Shown here: positions 34,519-46,530 of the stretch, in pieces
Layout: every line of letters starts with the position of its first letter
How positions within the stretch are numbered: position 1 is the first letter of the stretch
Assembly (NCBI GenBank): GCA_907163375.1
Contig: CAJQUW010007085.1
Coordinates: 124,001 to 188,000 of the forward strand
Direction of reading: 5' to 3'
From: Prostheceraeus crozeri
Taxonomy: Eukaryota > Platyhelminthes > Polycladida > Euryleptidae
Length of the DNA stretch: 64,000 bases
Made by a program: the position numbers and the translations under genes
Notes under the pieces: generated by a model
What the model saw: only the letters and a program-made list of their open reading frames with translations
Told to the model about the DNA's origin: nothing
Database searches by the model: none

Positions 34519-36225
34519 TTACCAAAATGGTCGAGCAGCAATCCCATTTCATCAGCTTTTCAACTCCATTTATGATTTGGAATCAAAAGTAGAATAAATA
34601 TCACTTATAAATGATAAATACGTCTATTTCATAACAGCAAGGCAACTGTGGACCATAAAAATGTTAAACTAAAGGTCTACAAGACTTGGCGAGTTTTGTC
34701 GATTATGATGGCAAATGATCGAATGAATAAACATTTCGATATAGAGCAACTCCTGAAATCCTAACAGTTAAATCTCTGTCGTTGGTTAAATTCAGAAAAT
34801 GTACAAATATTGCAAGAATGATTATGCATAATTGACGTTTACAAGTCAACAGTATGGTCTCAAGTCTCTTCAACAGAAAGATCAGTCTGAAAGCAAGATC
34901 ATAAGATACATCCCACCTTATTAACAGCATTCGTCGCAAAAAATGGAATGCAAATTTGGAAAATACTTACTACCTTTTTAAACTCAATAGAAGGAAATAC
35001 ATCCGGGCTACATAATGATTAATAAAAGACATCAGCGTGAAAAGACAATGCCACTAAGAAATCCACGTAAACTTCATGATTATGCATGTTTCCTGTTATT
35101 TTCGCAGCGGTAAGATCACTGGTCAAACAGTTACATCTAGTGATCATTCTGGTCATTCAATGAAAACATGAACTTCATCCCATTTTCAGTGCAATTGTAA
35201 TAGCACTATCAAAGATCAATTTCTGACTTTCAACGTCACGTGCGAGTGGATTACTCACATAGTCCATGCACCATACCGCCTTATGTTAACACGGACCTTC
35301 AAACGGACATGTTTCTTCTTATGATGGACGGATCCAACATTTAAATTGCAATTACCAGATAAGAGTAAATTAAACGCGTATAGAAAAGTATGCCCACCCT
35401 ATCCATGGGTACATGTCGACAGGGAAAGTGAAAACAAGTGCTGTTACTACTCTATCTTCTGTATGATATAGCAGACTTAATCTGAAAACTCGTAAAAATC
35501 ACTTTAAAACACCAATTCAATTACTTCGCATGCAAGGACTTTACATGATTTACATAAATATGATTAATAGAAAATGAAGATATTCCCAGATTTGAGATAA
35601 AAATTGATTGGTTTAACAAAGTAGAAAAGAATAACAGTATAGAAAAACTTAGCTAAAGAATGTGGTGGAATAACAATAAAGGCCTATGTGAGAAAACAGG
35701 TATAAACATATGATAGATATATAAACATACGAAACATATGATAGATGATTTTCAAAATTACTCGTTGCTGCAGAGTACGTCGCCTGTATTTACTATTTCC
35801 TTTTTCCTATATTCATTTTCACTATACTTATAATGACGAAGGAAGCAGTAAAATAGAGTTAAACCAAGTATTTCTGCTTCTATTGTAGATCCAAATTACT
35901 TAAAATATTCAAATTATCGCCTTCTTCCTAATTACTGTCCCGTATAGTTTTACTGTTACAAACATTACTATTAAGTTTATTAGTCTGTCAAGAAAGTAGC
36001 CTCCCCTTAAATATTGAGCTCCAGAAAAACGTGAAAATCAATTTTGGCCTCCGGCGATAATAAGAGCATTTTAAGAAATCAACATTAATGCTAAGATAAG
36101 ACAAGCAGCATCCAATGCACAGAATTGGTCAACAACATCTGAAACAATTAAATTAATATAGGCCTATTCTCCAGCTCCGCTGGTTTAGATTACTGTTTTG
36201 TATACATCAATTACGAATTGAATAA
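34519..36225. other. Non-coding stretch
   Basis: No supported gene, RNA or repeat structure. It may contain introns or terminal sequence of the transposon that owns the genes on either side. Confidence 0.4.
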
Positions 36226-37140
36226 TTATTCAAAATGATCTAAAGAACGCTTTCTTTTACCACGCTTTAAATCGTTTCCTAAGCAATTTAGAGCCCGCAT
36301 GGCTTCAGCTGATGCTTCATCACAGTCGAATCGACTGGTGACAGCTTCGGAGAAGAGTTGTGAGCGCACTGGTGACAACGGGGGCCGACTAGAACAACGT
36401 TTGGGAAACAACATTTTGGTCTCAATTTCAGTGTCAGTAAACAATTGACGTCCCAGTAAGACACCATACTGGCTGGGATCCAAATTACGATTGCCTAGAG
36501 ATGCCAAATTATTTCCTCTGTACATAACCGGCTTAATGTTCTCCTTCGGTCTTATTGTGCTGCTCCCTTTCACATGTCTCTTAACTGATTTCAGTTCTTT
36601 CAAAATTTCCCTCTGAATGGCCAATTGATCCCGTAACAACCTCTCTAAGGAATCCGTGGATGATTTGTCGTCGTTCCTCTCATTATTGGCGTTATCATCG
36701 TTGTCCAGTTCTTCAGCATTTACTTCCTCCGCCTCCTCCCCTTCAGATATCAGCACGGTGGCATCACTAGATTGACTGTGCAAGTTGTTAATCGAGGGTT
36801 GACTGTTGCTTGTTTGAGGCTCTGAATAAGAACTACTCAGAAACCTGAACGAGTCATCCAATGTGGGTTTCGGTTTGTTCATATCCAATCTTGTTGTCAA
36901 TCTACTAGAATGTAATTCAAGATCAGATCGTCTTTCAGCTTTGCTTAAGACAATTGCATCAAAACCAGGTTTCATTTTAATTGTCTCCTTCAATTGTACC
37001 GAGTCGAAATCAAAATTGGAAGGTAACAAACCGTGATTACTGTGTACTATTTCGAAGCCACCATCATCGAAGTATAGTAGCAAGTATCCGTTGGTCTTAG
37101 ATTTAAATTTTTCGACTTGTATCTTTTGTCGTTTGTCCAT
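36226..37140 (-). CDS. BEN-domain protein
   Basis: 304 codons. The N-terminus (GYLLLYFDDGGFEIVHSNHG) resembles the small beta domain preceding BEN domains. The middle is Ser/Asp/Glu-rich. A coiled coil lies near residue 170 (LERLLRDQLAIQREILKEL). Residues ~225-280 (YGVLLGRQLFTDTEIETKM ... PLSPVRSQLFSEAVTSRF) match the helical BEN pattern used for DNA or chromatin binding. It ends with a basic GKRKRS nuclear-localisation-like motif. An acceptor TTATTGCAG lies 2 bases before ATG, so a 5' non-coding exon is likely. It is on the same strand as the transposase 2.5 kb away, and such proteins often accompany transposases; shared membership is inference. Confidence 0.6.
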   Translation of the reverse strand: MDKRQKIQVEKFKSKTNGYLLLYFDDGGFEIVHSNHGLLPSNFDFDSVQLKETIKMKPGFDAIVLSKAERRSDLELHSSRLTTRLDMNKPKPTLDDSFRFLSSSYSEPQTSNSQPSINNLHSQSSDATVLISEGEEAEEVNAEELDNDDNANNERNDDKSSTDSLERLLRDQLAIQREILKELKSVKRHVKGSSTIRPKENIKPVMYRGNNLASLGNRNLDPSQYGVLLGRQLFTDTEIETKMLFPKRCSSRPPLSPVRSQLFSEAVTSRFDCDEASAEAMRALNCLGNDLKRGKRKRSLDHFE

Positions 37141-37198
37141 TTCTGCAATAAAAAAACGTTTGGTGAGTCTCCAAGTTATAAGAGAAAGGAAAGCATCT

Positions 37199-37690
37199 AG
37201 TGAACGCCAAGTTTCAACTAGCCAATATAAGAGTATTTAGTAAAAATGACGATATTTTTAGATACTAGGACATCCATCAGTCATCAAGTAGACAGGAATT
37301 TTATCTTAAACAATGTCAACGTGCTAAAACTATACAGAAATAATAAGAAAACATTTTTAAGTACTATATACATGAATATCTTAAAGTTCTATTTGCATAA
37401 CGTCAAGTTTCAACTAGCCAACATAAGAGCATTTAGTGAGAATGACGATATTTTTAGATATTGGGGACATCCATCAGTCATCAAGTAGAGAGGAATTTTA
37501 TCTTAAACGATGTCAACTTGCTAAAATTATACATAAATAGTAAGAACACATCTCTAAGTACTATAAACATGAATATCTTAAGGTTCTATTTGCATAACGC
37601 CAAGTTTCAACTAGCCAATATAAGAGTATTTAGTGAGAATGACGCTATTTTTAGATACTAGGACATCCATCAGTCATCATAATTGACCAG
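37199..37690. repeat. ~196-bp satellite, left part
   Basis: About 2.5 units with landmarks CAAGTTTCAACTAGCC near 37208, 37404 and 37600. Units carry diverged open frames but no conserved stop pattern. The same units resume at 38701. Confidence 0.8.
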
Positions 37691-37710
37691 ACGACGGGAG
37701 ATCATAATGA

Positions 37711-38700
37711 TTTTTACCGAAACGATAGCAGCAAAAACTCCCCGAGTAGTTTTAGGTCGAAATAATATTCCAAAAGTAAAATGCTTGAACAGACTGATCT
37801 TCGGCGTCCAGCGCCTTCGTTGGTCGATCTTACAATAGCGTTACGGGCCAAGCAAGCCGTGTGAAGATATATGAAGAGTGAGTTATATTAAGAATTGTGA
37901 TGTCTGTATGAATGCATGTCTAATTGTGAAGTCAGATTGTAGTGTGGCAGTTCATATTTCCTGTTTATTGTAGGTTTCAAGTATGTGATTGCTTCGGCTT
38001 CTGTTATTGTTGTGTCTCGTGTGTTGAACAGTTTGCTAATGAGACCGACCTGAAAATTTCCAATGCTGCCCTCTCCATTGTGTTTATCTTGCAGATGTTC
38101 GTATAAGGCACTGGTGATGCTTTTATTTTCTATAGCTCTTTTGTGTTCTTGATGTCTTGTTTTTAGCATCCTCGCTGTTTTGCCGATGTAAAATTCTCCG
38201 CAATGTACACATATGTACTGATGCACTACAAAGCGGTCTCTACAAGTATATTTACTGTTTACTAAGTCCTTACAAATACTAGTCGCAGGATTTATTATTA
38301 TTACTATTTTTTAGAAAAGACGCTGAATTACAGCCATACTCATTTGTCAAAAGTTTGACAGGTCGGTCTCATTAGCAAACTGTTCAACACACGAGACACA
38401 ACAATAACAGAAGCCGAAGCAATCACATACTTGAAACCTACAATAAACAGGAAATATGAACTGCCACACTACAATCTGACTTCACAATTAGACATGCATT
38501 CATACAGACATCACAATTCTTAATATAACTCACTCTTCATATATCTTCACACGGCTTGCTTGGCCCGTAACGCTATTGTAAGATCGACCAACGAAGGCGC
38601 TGGACGCCGAAGATCAGTCTGTTCAAGCATTTTACTTTTGGAATATTATTTCGACCTAAAACTACTCGGGGAGTTTTTGCTGCTATCGTTTCGGTAAAAA
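37711..38700. mobile_element. Penelope-like element fragment with 342-bp inverted arms
   Basis: 37711-38052 and 38359-38700 are inverted copies of exactly 342 bp that look identical. The 306-bp centre continues the coding sequence of the left arm. The element sits inside the satellite array. 5' truncation plus an inverted partial copy is characteristic of Penelope-like insertions. Confidence 0.8.
37888..38296 (-). pseudogene. GIY-YIG endonuclease domain of Penelope-like element
   Basis: The open frame extends from about 38296 to 37888. CRDRFVVHQYICVHCGEFYIGKT carries the GIY-YIG core with the paired Cys of the Penelope endonuclease. It is followed by an RxxEH helix (TRHQEHKRAIE), DKHNG, and the usual C-terminal AEAITYLKPTINR. 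The reverse transcriptase that should precede it is missing, so this is a 5'-truncated copy. Its last ~55 codons are repeated in the right arm on the plus strand. The enzyme nicks target DNA for target-primed reverse transcription (family knowledge). Confidence 0.85.
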
Positions 38701-39010
38701 ACATCAGACAAGAATTTTATCTTAAACGATGTCAACTTGCCAAAACTATACAGAAATAGTAAGAACACATCTAATTTCTTAAGGTTCCATTTACATAACG
38801 CTGTTTCAGCTAGCCAATATTCGAGTATTTAGCAACAATGTCGCCATTTTCAGATATTGGGGACATCCATCAGTTCATCAAGTTGACAGGAATTTTATCT
38901 TAAACGATGTCAACATGCTAAACCTATACATAAATAATAGGAAAACGATTGTAAGAACTATAAACATGAATATGCGAAGGTTCTATTTACATAACGCCAT
39001 TTATCTGCTA
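38701..39010. repeat. ~180-196-bp satellite, right part
   Basis: Two further, more diverged units (AATTTTATCTTAAACGATGTC at 38711 and near 38891) continue the array interrupted by the Penelope-like insert. Confidence 0.75.
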
Positions 39011-39510
39011 GCGTGCTTCATATTAATCAAAAGATCAATTAACTATGACATTTGTGACAGCGATTTTGAACCGTGCAGCACCTATATTTATAGTTTTGAC
39101 ACCGTTAACGGGAAAACCGAGATTTCGGCAAAATCGTCGCTTATTTTCTACACGAATTTGTATAATGCCTTTTTTAAACAAAACATTTTCTCAATTTTTG
39201 GCCGAAAAACAATCATGTTGTTTTGGCTCTTCGTAATGGTTATGCCCAAGGGAAAAGCAATGCTTTGTCATATGATATACAAACCTCGACGAGATTGGAT
39301 CTCTTAATTACAGTGTACAGATTTGAAAGGTGCAGTCTAATAGTTTTGGTGCAGCCAGACTGACGAAATACGAAGCTCTGGACCAGCAGGTTTTTAACAT
39401 TGATGGTGTATTATTTTACAAAATTCTGTTGCCTTTGCACACAAATCGCAAGGAATGTATCTTGAACGTGTTTAGTTTTCTGCTATGAAAAGAATCTCCT
39501 TTTGGAAGAC
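39011..39510. other. Unassigned stretch before the LTR element
   Basis: A 130-codon open frame (38915-39307) starts in satellite DNA and has no recognisable domain. I do not call it a gene. Confidence 0.4.
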
Positions 39511-39515
39511 ATCTG

Positions 39516-39677
39516 TGTCATGTATTTGTAAATTAATAGAGCAGTTACATGAGAGCATAAGTGAAAACTCAAATCGTGCGCAATTTGTTATATATTCAAA
39601 TTCATGCACATATAAACAATTAAGCTAATTGGAGGTTAGCTGAAATTAATAAAACTCAGGGAAGGAAATACGGCACA
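39516..39677 (-). repeat. 3' LTR
   Basis: 162 bp, TG...CA ends, paired with 43968-44129. The purine-rich TTGGTGGGGAGA immediately internal to it on the minus strand is the likely polypurine tract. Confidence 0.95.
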
Positions 39678-39694
39678 TCTCCCCACCAACTTCA

Positions 39695-42600
39695 TTAGTT
39701 CATGATTTGTCGCGGCTTTTTCACACGAGAAGACCGACGCAAATTTTCAAAGTTCGTATTCCTTGCGGCGACCACTCCAGGGAAATGCGACTTCTCCGAT
39801 CCAGGGGATTCCGTCTTTTCGAGATCGATAGGACGAGGTAACGGCCTGTTCTCCATTTCCACGGTATCAGGAACTTGAAACTCCACACCAACGGTACGAG
39901 AGAGCGGAGTCTTCTCCACTGCGACAGAGCTAGTTGAATTGGCACCATGTGCCCCTATTCCTGAGCTATCCACATGAAGTGGCCTATAGGTGATTCTGCG
40001 GTTGAAGAAACGCTACTCAAAGGCACAGGAGTGTGAACTTCAGACTCAAAACGCTTACGCAATTGATCAATATGTCTTCTGACATACCCACTAGGGACTT
40101 CAACCAAGAACACGTTAGAACTCAAAACTTGGACTATCGAACCATGAATCCAAACATTGCTGCTTCGTAGTTTCTAACGAAAACCTTGTCACCAAAAACT
40201 GAACTTGCGACGGACAGCGTGTCGATCATGGAAATATTTCTGGTTATTCATTGCCTTCTGAACATGAGAATATAGTTCTGGTTTTACTAAGCTCAAAGGT
40301 GTTTTAACATCACGATTGAAGAGTAAACTAGATGGGGTACGACCGGTAGTAGATTGTGGTGTATTTCTGTAATGGAAAAGAAATCTCGAAATTTATACAC
40401 TCAAAGATCCTTCCGAAACACGAGAGATACCCAACTTCACCAAACCGACAGCCTTCTCAGCTAAACCATTCGAAGATGGATGGTGAGGTGAAACCTTAAC
40501 GTGGTGGATCTGTAATCGGTTGACGAACTCAGCAAATTCATTACTCACAAAACAAGGTCCGTTGTCAGAGACAATTGTGTCGCACAAACCATGAGCGGAA
40601 AAACTCACCATCAACTTCTCAATAACAGTCTTAGCGTTACAAGAAGAACAAGGAAATGCTTCAATGTACTTGCTGTGGGCATCGATCATTACCAATATGT
40701 ATGAATTTTCTTTTAAGGAACCTGCGAAATCTATATGAATTCTACTCCACGCCCTCTCCGGATATGGCCAAGGAGACAACTCAGACTTAGGTGGCGAAGA
40801 TCGGGATTCTTGACAAGCTTCGCACTCATGAACAGAACGTTCAATATCATGATCAATTTTAGGCCAATAAGCGAAACTGCGAGCAAGCTGTTTCATCTTG
40901 ACAATACCAGGGTGGTTGTTGTGCAAGACTTCCAGCATCCTAGGTCTCAATTCTGTAGGAATAATCACACGTGATCCCCACATGACAACTCCAGACTCAA
41001 TACTTAGTTCATTTCTGCGATGAAAATATGGAACCAACTCTTTTGACAAATTACGTGGCCAGCTTCCCTGTAAAACGTAAGACATGACCAAACTTAAAAT
41101 TTGATCCCTTTCTGTATGAGCTTGAACTTCTGACGAATCAATCAAAGAAACAAAATTCAATGAGTGAACATTCTCAACATGTACTGGAAAGGATGGTTCG
41201 GTGATCTTAAGGGGTAATCTACTTAAGGCATCAGCATGAGGAATGGAAGATCCAGACTTGAACTTGAAAGTATAATCATACGCACCCAAGATGAGCGCCC
41301 AGCGCTTCACTCGGCCAGAAACAGTAGTAGGAATGGCCTTCTTCTCGCTCAAAAGAGATTCCAAAGGCTTATGATCATTAATTATAGTAAAATGACGTCC
41401 ATAAATGTACTGGTGAAATCTTTTCACTGCGAAGATGACAGACAACGACTCCTTCTCTAATTGTGAGTATTTTTTTCAGATTCAGATAAAGTGCGCGAAA
41501 CACAAGCAATCGGATGCTCACGTCCATCAACAGTATGTGAGAGAATGGCTCCTATCCCATAGGCTGAAGAATCACAACATATCGATAAAGGCTTGGAAGG
41601 ATCAAAATGCATCAGAACTGCTGAAGAACAAATCAAAGATTTAGCTTCCTCAAAAGTAATCTGCTGTTTCTTACGCCAAACAAACGCAACTTCTTTCTTC
41701 AACAATTCATAAAGTGGATTCAAAACAGTTGACAAATTCTTCAAGAATTTTCCATAATAACTCACCAACCCCAAAAAAGCCTTCAATTCTGTGACATTTG
41801 TAGGAGGAGGAGCATCCTTAATAGCTGTGACCTTGGATGGACTTGGGTGAATACCTTTCGAGTCAATGAGATGTCCTAAGTATTCAACTTCAGTCAACAT
41901 GTACTTGCACTTGCCACGATTCAAACGTAAGCCTGTATCACAAAGTCTCCTAAGAACTTCTTGCAAATTCATCAAATGTTCTGCATCATCTCTACCTGTG
42001 ACCAAAATGTCATCCTGATATGCACAAACGTACTTCATATCACGCAAGAGATCATCAATTATGCGTTGGAACACTGAAGGAGAAGATGAAACTCCAAATG
42101 GCAATCGTGTGAACCTGTACAGACCAGTGGGTGTATTGATAGCAGTGAAATCTCTGCACGACTCCTCTAAAGGAATCTGCAAGTAAGCAGTACGCAAATC
42201 AAGTTTCGAAAACCTTTCACCTCCAGCCAGCGTAGCATACAAATCATCTATGTTAGGAAGCGGGTAACGATCAGGAACAAGACACTGATTTATGGTGACT
42301 TTGTAATCACCACAAAGCCTGATCTTTCCATCATTTTTTTCAATCGGAACTATAGGCGCTGCCCAGTCGTAATTAGTGATCCGTTCCAGAACACCTAATT
42401 TCAACAGTCGTTGAATCTCGCCATCAACTTTCTCACGAAGTGAATATGGAATAGGTCGAGGTCTACAAAACTTGGGAACTGCATTTTCTTTCAGATCGAT
42501 CCTACAAGTTGCCTTGACAGCACCAATATCATCTTTGAAAACGGAAGTGTACTTGGTCAAAATGGAATCAATGGAATCTATGTGAGAAACAGGAAAGTCT

Positions 42601-43811
42601 GGGGTCAATCCGAAAGCCTTGATCCAATCTCTACCACATAGATAAGGTCCTTCATTCTTGACAACTGCACACTGTAGATACAACTTTTGAGAGTTGTAGA
42701 AAACTGTGGACTTAAATACCCCGACTACATGCAAACTATGACCCGTGTAAGCTCTCAATCCTGAATTGGAAGTTTCCAACTTAACTCCCTCGAATTTTTC
42801 ACGGAACGTTTTCTCAGTCAAAATGGTGGCCGGAGTACCAGTGTCTATCTCAAACTTGATAGGAACTTCATTCAGTAAGATAGTAGCCTCATAAGGTGCA
42901 ACGTGATTCACTTGATCTTCTGGAGTAACTGAGTATAAATCATAGAAAATTGGGTCAGACTGACTTGTGGACCGGTCAGGTGTATCTGTGTTAACACTGT
43001 CAACTGCATTAACAGAACTCTTGGAATTTGCATTAACAGAATTCTTGGAATTTGTATTTTGAGAACTTTTGCAGACTGAACTAATATGACCCTTCTTATT
43101 GCACTTGAAACACGTACTGTTAATGGCTGGACATGTCTTACAGTTATGCTTTTTTCCGCACCTGTAACACGGACTCCACTTCGTATCCTGAGGCTGCTTC
43201 TTCTGAAAATTGTTGTTAGATTTGTCCTTTTTGTAGAATTTGGAGTTGTGAACTTTATTGACACTGGTTCCAGTGACACCTGACTTCAAAATCTCAGCAT
43301 CACGAGTGGCAGTTTCAATCGCTAAACAAATCTCAAGAGCATTATTAAAATCCAAAGTTGTATATTCAGTGGTCAACAACCTTCTCTGCATGTGCTCATT
43401 ATTTATGCCTGATACCAAACGATCTCTCAGCATAGAATCCAAAGTACTACCATACTCGCAATGCTCACTTACTTCCCTCAAAAGAGCAATGTATTCAGAA
43501 ACCGTTTGGTTAGACTGCCTAACACAAGTACTGAATTTCCACCTTTGTACAATGGGTGACGGTTTCGGAGAAAAATGCTTGGACAAAGCAACAAGAATAT
43601 CAGCCAAAGCAACATCAGCAGGCTTATTAGGGGTCAGAAGACTTCTCAACAACCCGCAAGTCTTCGGTCCAACACAACTAAGAAAGTCGGCTCTCTTAAT
43701 AGATTCATCCGTGATACCGCTAGCCAATATGTATTGAATAAATCGCTCAGAGTACTGCTCCCAATTTTCTTTTTCAATCAAGAACTCACTAGACTGGTAT
43801 GTAACCGACAT
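39695..43811 (-). pseudogene. Gag-Pol of the Ty3-type element, interrupted
   Basis: The first frame 43811-41457 (784 codons) is a gag-pro-pol fusion. Gag covers residues 1-215. Two zinc knuckles lie at about 215-247 (CYRCGKKHNC and CFKCNKKGHISSVC). The protease DTG is at 323-325, the reverse transcriptase with YQDD at 598-601, and RNase H starts near 735. At 41450, in an A run, the frame changes and RNase H continues in 41445-40393, followed by the integrase HHCC finger and catalytic D (IHIDFAG), D (VSDNGPCF) and E (GLAEKA). A TAA at 40393 interrupts before FLFHYRNTPQSTTG. The C-terminal tail, with two further stops or shifts, ends at RRSSRVKKPRQIMN (39695). No separate envelope gene. Confidence 0.92.
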
Positions 43812-43967
43812 TATCCAAAAAAACGTAGAAGCACCACGTTGTACTGAGACAAAGTTCAGAAATTGCTTTCACTTAATGGTTAATATGGTAAATAAGTTGA
43901 ATTATTATTGGAAAGCAACTCTTGGATACGTATTGCGTGAGATTCAATGCTCAACGTCGCCAATTAA

Positions 43968-44129
43968 TGTCATGTATTTGTAAATTAATAGAGCAGTTAC
44001 ATGAGAGCATAAGTGAAAACTCAAATCGTGCGCAATTTGTTATGTATTCAAATTCTTGCACATACAAACAATTAAGCTAATTGGAGGTTAGCTGAAATTA
44101 ATAAAACTCAGGGAAGGAAATACGGCACA
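43968..44129 (-). repeat. 5' LTR with adjacent primer-binding site
   Basis: 162 bp. Just inside it on the minus strand, after about five bases, TGGCGACGTTGAGCATTGAA is the candidate tRNA primer-binding site. The primer tRNA was not identified. Confidence 0.9.
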
Positions 44130-44134
44130 ATCTG

Positions 44135-45914
44135 ATACTTACTTTATCATTTTCTATACAGATATATACTAAGAATTATTTAAGCATAAAACATATAAAG
44201 CTATTAAGTTGTACGCAATGACATCGGACATCAACAATATAAACCAACAATATCGGCCACAGTGTGGATATCCTATGTCTATGATTGAGCAAAATTCTCA
44301 AAATCAGATATCAGTCTAATTGGACCCATAATCAAGTTATTGGTGTCATGAGCTGATAAACAATACTTTAATAGCTATGTATTAATAACTGTATGTGTTC
44401 ATCAGCTTAATTGTATGGTTCATAACAGTGTCTGGGTTGAAATCAAAGATGATTGTAATACTTAGAGCAAAATTGCTTGATATAACTTGCATTACATGCA
44501 GACTGTATGTACCTAAGCTCACTTTGGCAACGTATCAGGCCTCGTAGCTGCACATCATCATGGGGTAAAATAATTTAGTTTCAACCGTTTTGTTTTTTGA
44601 AAGCACTTTTATATAATTTTAAAGATTTCCTAAAAAAATTATCTATCTTTTTGTCCACTAATATAAACTACAAAATAAAAAATTCTTGACGGATGGGTGA
44701 ATGAATTAACACACAAATTAGTTTTGTTCTATCTCCTATTTCCATTGCATCATAGCGGTATGCTACATTACTCTTTGATTAAGTGTTGTCTCTTACCTTG
44801 CGTTTAAATGCTTAAATTTTTTTACACAGCAAAATTATAATAAAAATTTGAAACCAAAATGTAGCATCTGGTGGACGATATGTACTCAAAAACCACTTTG
44901 GTTTATATTCATTTTTATCATTTATTCTGAATGCAGGGAGCACGAAGTACTGATTGAGTATGGTATGCAGTCCTAACAACTGGAGACAGTGAATAATTCA
45001 TACCCTACGGAAACGACAATTTCTTTGACTTTGCCCCACGTGCATTTCCCTCTCAATCTCTCTCTCAAGCTCCTCATTTTCGTCGACGGGGAAGTTTGAA
45101 GATGCTTTATGCAGAATTAAAAAACATATGTGGACTCTGCATTATATCCTATACATTCATCTTAGTCAATACATGATCATATCACACGAATTATTTTTAC
45201 TAAATACCACTAATATTGGAACAATGAAAGTAGCATACAAAAGTGGAATATAAAGGAGCACATGGTACTTATATAAGTTATAGCGTTAGATTCGTCTACT
45301 CTTGTATGCTCAATGGCCGGGCGCGATACTTAGATGATATATGCAACAAGGTCACACACTTTATGATATAATCCAAAGACTTAATAAGCGTTGGGTCTAG
45401 ATAGACGGTCATAAATTTATTATTTATAGTACGATTTCTCTGTCATGGCAATCATGAGCAATACGCATAACACACTATCTAATCTTTATTTTATGGGATA
45501 ATTTAGTTGAAAATGTTTAGACTTGGTAAGTTATCTGGTATTATCTTCAGGCTTCAGCCACTAAAACCTAGTAAGTTACATGACAAACATGATAAGTATG
45601 ATGCGATTTTGCAGTACTTAACAAATTAAATCAGCTATCAGCTAGACTAGTAAGTTAGATATGTTTAATTCCAATGCTTATTAAGTTAATTTAGTTTTTT
45701 TTCTCGGGTTAGGTAGAGTGGTAACTCCGCATTTATTAAATCCACAATGTGTATACGCTTTCGATTTTATTAAATGAACTCGAGGGGAATACAGTTGGTA
45801 ATTGTCACCAAATGTGAAATATGCAAATTTTTGCAGTTTTGAAGAAATTGCCTCAGAATTGAGTGATTATGATTGCAATGTAGAAGGAATGATGGTGCTT
45901 ACAGATTATCAGTG
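44135..45914. other. Non-coding stretch
   Basis: No gene supported. 45540-45715 shares TTACTAAGTT-rich character and a CTCGGG edge with 27995-28270. Confidence 0.4.
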
Positions 45915-46530
45915 TCATGACAGCCTTGGAGATTTAATGTTTGCTAAATTAGCAACTGGATGGTTTCCTATTACTTTCATGCTCAACCTCAAGAGCATTT
46001 TCTTAAGCGTGATCATATCACCGGCAATAACCTGCTATACTGGAAGAGAAAAATCACATAATCAAAAACAATGATTTCAATTAAATTTGAAAGATGTAGG
46101 TCCACATCACTATTCAGATTCAAGAAATGAGACATGAATTTAGTGAATCATAAAATCATGCCGGTGAAAGTTGAATTAAAAACTTGAGACTTCAGCCAAG
46201 AAAGAACGAATAATATCGCGATTTTATCATGAAGACTTTCATTATAATACAATTCATGAAATTCCCTTGTTAATCAGCTTAACTTCCGCTTAGTTAGGAT
46301 GGTCATTAGCAAATATTCATTCCTTTTGATATCCAACTTCTTTCATACTACTGAAATAGGAGAGTCATCTCGATAATAAAATGGCAAATTTTAACTTTTT
46401 TCAAAAGTGCTAAAATAATGTTTTGGACCACGATAACGCAAAAAACTGAATATTTTCATGTAAAAATTTTCACTGTATACAGATGCTTATTTGAGTCGAC
46501 ACTCTACCTGTATATCCCTACTCAATGGAC
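45915..46530. repeat. Dispersed repeat, copy 2
   Basis: Matches 25527-26155 in the same orientation (GTCATGACAGCCTTGGAG start, CTCTACCT end), about 20 kb away. The copies differ by many small indels, so the duplication is old. No coding capacity. Confidence 0.65.

Larger units (their letters stand above)
39511..44134 (-). mobile_element. Ty3/Gypsy-type LTR retrotransposon
   Basis: Two 162-bp LTRs flanked by the 5-bp duplication ATCTG (39511-39515 and 44130-44134). On the minus strand the LTR begins TGTGCCG and ends ACATGACA. Domain order (gag, protease, reverse transcriptase, RNase H, integrase) is Ty3-type. The LTRs differ at 3 of 162 positions, so the insertion is recent, yet the coding frame is broken. 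Confidence 0.95.

Noticed and set aside
37670..37725. Hammerhead ribozyme at the Penelope-like arm
   Set aside because: A CGAAAC word is present, but the CUGANGA core and closing stems cannot be found.
38915..39307. 130-codon open frame as a gene
   Set aside because: It begins in satellite repeats and runs into unique DNA without any recognisable feature.
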